Positions 60,669 through 64,000 of a stretch of DNA of 64,000 nt are shown here, in pieces. Positions within the stretch are counted from its first letter, which is position 1; each line of letters starts with the position of its first letter. The notes under the pieces are model-generated. The model did not search any database, was not told the origin of the DNA, and saw nothing but the letters and a program-made list of their open reading frames with translations. The translations under genes and the position numbers were made by a program. This stretch comes from Acanthosoma haemorrhoidale (taxonomy: Eukaryota > Arthropoda > Insecta > Hemiptera > Acanthosomatidae): NCBI GenBank assembly GCA_930367205.1, contig OV884011.1, forward strand, positions 104,399,139 through 104,463,138, read 5' to 3'.

Positions 60669-61690
60669 TAAAAAGAAGACACGTAAAAATAATTAGTGGT
60701 AAAAAAATGATTATTTTTCTGTCATGTTGAGCAGGGTATATAAATATAGCGTTCTAATTAATAATATGTTGTAATATGTGTTCAGCATAAATTGAACTAT
60801 AATTACGTAAACTTATTAAAACTGTTGTCAAAATTATATTCACAATTTGTTTGCAGTTCCCGTTTCTTATATAAAGATGATGTTTTGAATGAAAGTTTTA
60901 TTTATCCCTAACTGGGACTAAAAAAAAGAAATCTTATCAAAAATAATGAAGGGTTATCTTTTTATCAATTATTTTTTAATAAACAATAAATACTTTTTTG
61001 ATCTTATAACGTTTTGTATCAAATTGAAGTTATCTTGGTCCTGATTAACAATATCAATTATGAGTTGTCGATTTAGTAGATTATTATTACGAAAATTCAC
61101 TAAATGTATCATTAAAATCGTGTAATGGAGTAATAAATATTAATTGTCTTTTTTTTTGGCAAACAGTACTGATATCTAAGTCATATATTATAATTTTATA
61201 TTTTACAGTAGGGTTAGGATTTCTAATGAATATATTTTAAACAGTGACCAGTTGATTATAAACGATTATCGTTAACAACATAACTTTTAATCTTAAATAG
61301 CTGTGACTTAATATGGTTAAGTAATACGTGACCGACCGAGAAAAAAAATATTGTAATCTTCTTGGATGGATTCAAATATGTTATTTAACATGTAAATATG
61401 TTTTAAAAATTATTTTTTTTAATAGACACTTCGTACACTACTTTATTACTCTATCTAAAATAGGTTTACACAATTTCAACTCAAAATCACCACTTGGGAG
61501 GGTTCCCTCCCCCTCACTCCAAAATTGGGGCAGTAGGGATGGAAGAGTACAGTTACGTTATTAATAATTAGACAAGCAATTAAAAAAAAATTAATGACAA
61601 AACATAAATGTATACACTTAATATAATTTAAACTTATGTTACGTAATATATTATTATTTTCATGTAATCAAAATGGTTAAAACTTAAAAT
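60669..61690. other. Unassigned AT-rich DNA
   Basis: Nothing recognised. Confidence 0.5.
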
Positions 61691-62480
61691 TCAAGAATGA
61701 AAACGTTCAAGACAATTTACTTGACACCCTACATTACTTTTTTTACACTTTTGAGTAGTATTTTTTTTATAGTGACCATGTCTTATTTGGATCAAGCTAG
61801 CGATAATCAAATATCCCACTCCACCAAGCCTTACATTATTAGGAGTCCTATTTGAAATATGGGTCGACCTAAAATGCTTGGTTTTTTGCATTGGATCAAA
61901 TATGTGAGCACAATTTTTCTTGTGAATTGTAGCTGGTCAAGGGTTCCTTCACTTTTTAAGCTTCTGAATGTCGATACAACTGCCATGCATTGTTCACAGT
62001 GGCATTTATGAAAAAACATTTCAATGGCAGTACCATTTTCTGGACCGAATGTTGATCCGCAATTTTGAGATGATCTTATCGAGCTGGTCCACTTTACCAA
62101 TATATTTGTTATATTGTGCCATTACATATGGTTCGTCAATCCAAATTTTCTTTTTTTCTGAAGCACTCCATTTCTTTGCCTATGGGTTTCACTCCATGCT
62201 GAGTTGATACAACTGTCATAATGTTATTATCGTAATACCCAATTAATGATATCGAGAAATTAGCGTCTGTTACTTGGTCAAAAGACCCTGTATATTTCTT
62301 TTACAATTTATCAGCATCACCAATAGGTTCATGTTCAATTCTTTTAATTTATATTGCACCAGTGACATAGCGCTTATTTAGTCCCTCCAACAATTTTATG
62401 GAGATAAAAAAATTGTCTAAATACAAGTTGTGTTTTACATACTACATTAGCTTCTTCAACGGTATATATTCTGAATAAAA
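61691..62480 (-). pseudogene. piggyBac-like transposase remnant
   Basis: Reading the minus strand from about 62425: LYLDNFFISIKLLEGLNKRY, where the Asp is a conserved catalytic position, then KRIEHEP, KKYTGSFDQ, IGYYDNNIMTVVST (second conserved Asp) and, after a break, WIDEPYVMAQYNKYIGKVDQ with LDKIISKLRINIRS. This order is diagnostic for the piggyBac DDE domain. The end has QLQFTRKIVLTYL and a cysteine-rich tail (CKKSNVGCQVNCLERFH) like the C-terminal zinc-binding region. Several stops and frameshifts; the N-terminal half and the transposon ends were not found. Confidence 0.8.
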
Positions 62481-64000
62481 AAAGAAAAAGGAAATTGTAT
62501 TCTTCATTTTGGATAGATTGGAAGATATGTTGATTTCACCATCAATTATATCAACTTTGTTTGTCATTTCGTTTTTATTTTTTCAGGCTATTTTATAGTC
62601 TCAGACATTTAAAAAAAACAAAAACAAACAGAAATATTGTAATTTGATAAAATCTCGATAGTTTAGAAAAGGATGATACACAAAAGAATAATTATTAATT
62701 CCATAAACTGGGAGAGGTTGGAAATAAAGAAATAACAATTTATAGTTATATTCAGAAATTAATATAATATTGACGAAAATCATAAATTTTGTACCTATTT
62801 ATCTTCACAACAAATTCATTTTCCAGCAAAAAATAAAATGATAAACAAACTTGATGGATTTACTTGTAGCTCATTTGATTTTAAAGGACCTAAAGCGCTG
62901 AAACCTCGGCAAATACGTGAAAGATGCGAAATCGAAGCACTAACCCAGTAGCACCACTTTCCATCTTACATCACTTTTTTTGTTAGGGTCAAGTTGAAGC
63001 CATTCATTCGCACTTGTTGTGAGCTTTTCTATTTCACAGTCATTCTTCAACTGCCATCGAGACCATTACATCTTTACTGCTAGGGTCGAATGAGTAACGC
63101 TGTCCGATAAGAACATCCATTCAATTATCCACGTGATTGCCAAAACGGAAGGAGAAGCTCTACTTTCAAACAGACTCGGATCAATCATCTTTCTTCCGTC
63201 GGTCTGAATGATCGTTAGTATGTTTAGCTTGGATTGATACATGTACAAATAATTTACATCAACGAAGCCAGACAGTTTGAATTCCACACGAACATACATG
63301 GACATCTTAACCACTTGGCACAGACATTTCCATCCTCCACCCTACCCACATACCCACATCGGTGGCTCAGACAACCCTGTCAGCAAAAACCTGTTGGAGA
63401 CCATAGCGGCATTACAAATGACGAAAGAAGACGCCATGAGGCCAGACGTACAACTGTGGGGTACTACTGATAGTTACCACGCTTGCTAATAGCAAAATCA
63501 GTTTGCAGTAGAACTGATAATATTTGGAATGATCGTATCATTGCTTTAATGAAAAATAAAAGCAAGGTCACTATTTGAATTTGAAGTACTTATGATGAAG
63601 TCCAGTTTAGGCGAGGAAGACTGAGATTAATAATAATAATAGGTAGTTTTTATTACTGTTGTGTACTATTGGTTGTCCATTCACAGCTTTCCCTACCCCT
63701 CTCAATTTAATTATATTTTTTACAATAATGATTAACTACTTTATTTTATAGTTATATATGTATATATAGTAATCGAAGAAAAAATGTTGAGGGATACTTA
63801 CTATCACTCCGCACGAGTTTCTTAAGTACTTATATGTATCATTGTGATAAAATGACGGTATTTGTTATCAAAATGTTTCATTTAATTTTGTTCATGTTTA
63901 TTTTCGAACTCCGGGCCAATATATTTTAATCAAAACTCATCGTCGCCATATTAGGGTGTTTTGTCGAATATACCTTTAAATTTCAAATCAATTGAATGGT
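62481..64000. other. Unassigned DNA at the right edge
   Basis: Bases 62860-63490 are less AT-rich, with open frames of 70-82 codons on both strands (63066-63314 minus, 63277-63489 plus). They overlap and have no recognisable motif, so I call no gene. The last 500 bases are AT-rich. Confidence 0.4.

Noticed and set aside
1..64000. CRISPR arrays, operons or bacterial/phage systems
   Set aside because: No regularly spaced repeats; splice sites, LINEs, mariners and LTR elements show eukaryotic DNA.

Overview
The window is AT-rich animal nuclear DNA, not bacterial. It has long intergenic stretches, short exons with GT/AG borders, TA, AG and TG microsatellites, and a dense load of transposable elements: Ty3/gypsy LTR elements and solo LTRs, two LINE families, two mariners and a piggyBac. 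The mixture suggests an arthropod. My guess is a crustacean such as a parasitic copepod, because the mariner and gypsy proteins have that flavour, but this is inference and no host gene here names the species.

Layout. 0-10 kb: unassigned AT-rich DNA with copies of LINE family A at 2.0 and 4.7 kb. 10.1-11.7 kb: a decayed minus-strand LTR element that carries only gag. 11.79-16.72 kb: an intact Ty3/gypsy retrotransposon inserted in a (TA)n microsatellite, with identical 343-bp LTRs and two open frames (gag 366 aa, pol 1009 aa). 18 kb: LINE family B. 23.4 kb: a solo LTR with a perfect 5-bp target duplication. 25.7-26.5 kb: a deleted mariner. 35-36.6 kb: another solo LTR and a long LINE-A fragment. 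37.8-39.8 kb: two 0.43-kb inverted arms, one fused directly to a LINE-B tail. 46.7-54.7 kb: three more LTRs of the same broad family. 55.5-58.35 kb: an internally deleted gypsy element. 59.7-60.7 kb: a second mariner. 61.7-62.5 kb: a decayed piggyBac transposase.

Host gene. The only convincing host coding sequence is the 3' end of a plus-strand spliced gene at 58448-59073: three exons with compatible phases and a stop. Possible upstream exons at 28.8, 43.55 and 48.43 kb all end in phase 0 and could join it, which would make much of the window intron. I do not recognise the protein.

Main discovery candidate. The intact gypsy element has no tRNA-type primer binding site. The 11 bases directly after its 5' LTR are the exact reverse complement of an 11-base stretch inside the LTR that lies 36 bases downstream from the start of a TATA box, where the transcript would be expected to begin. 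This is the arrangement of self-priming Tf1/sushi-type elements. A second unusual structure is the inverted duplication at 37.8-39.8 kb, whose junction with LINE sequence fits template switching during retrotransposition.
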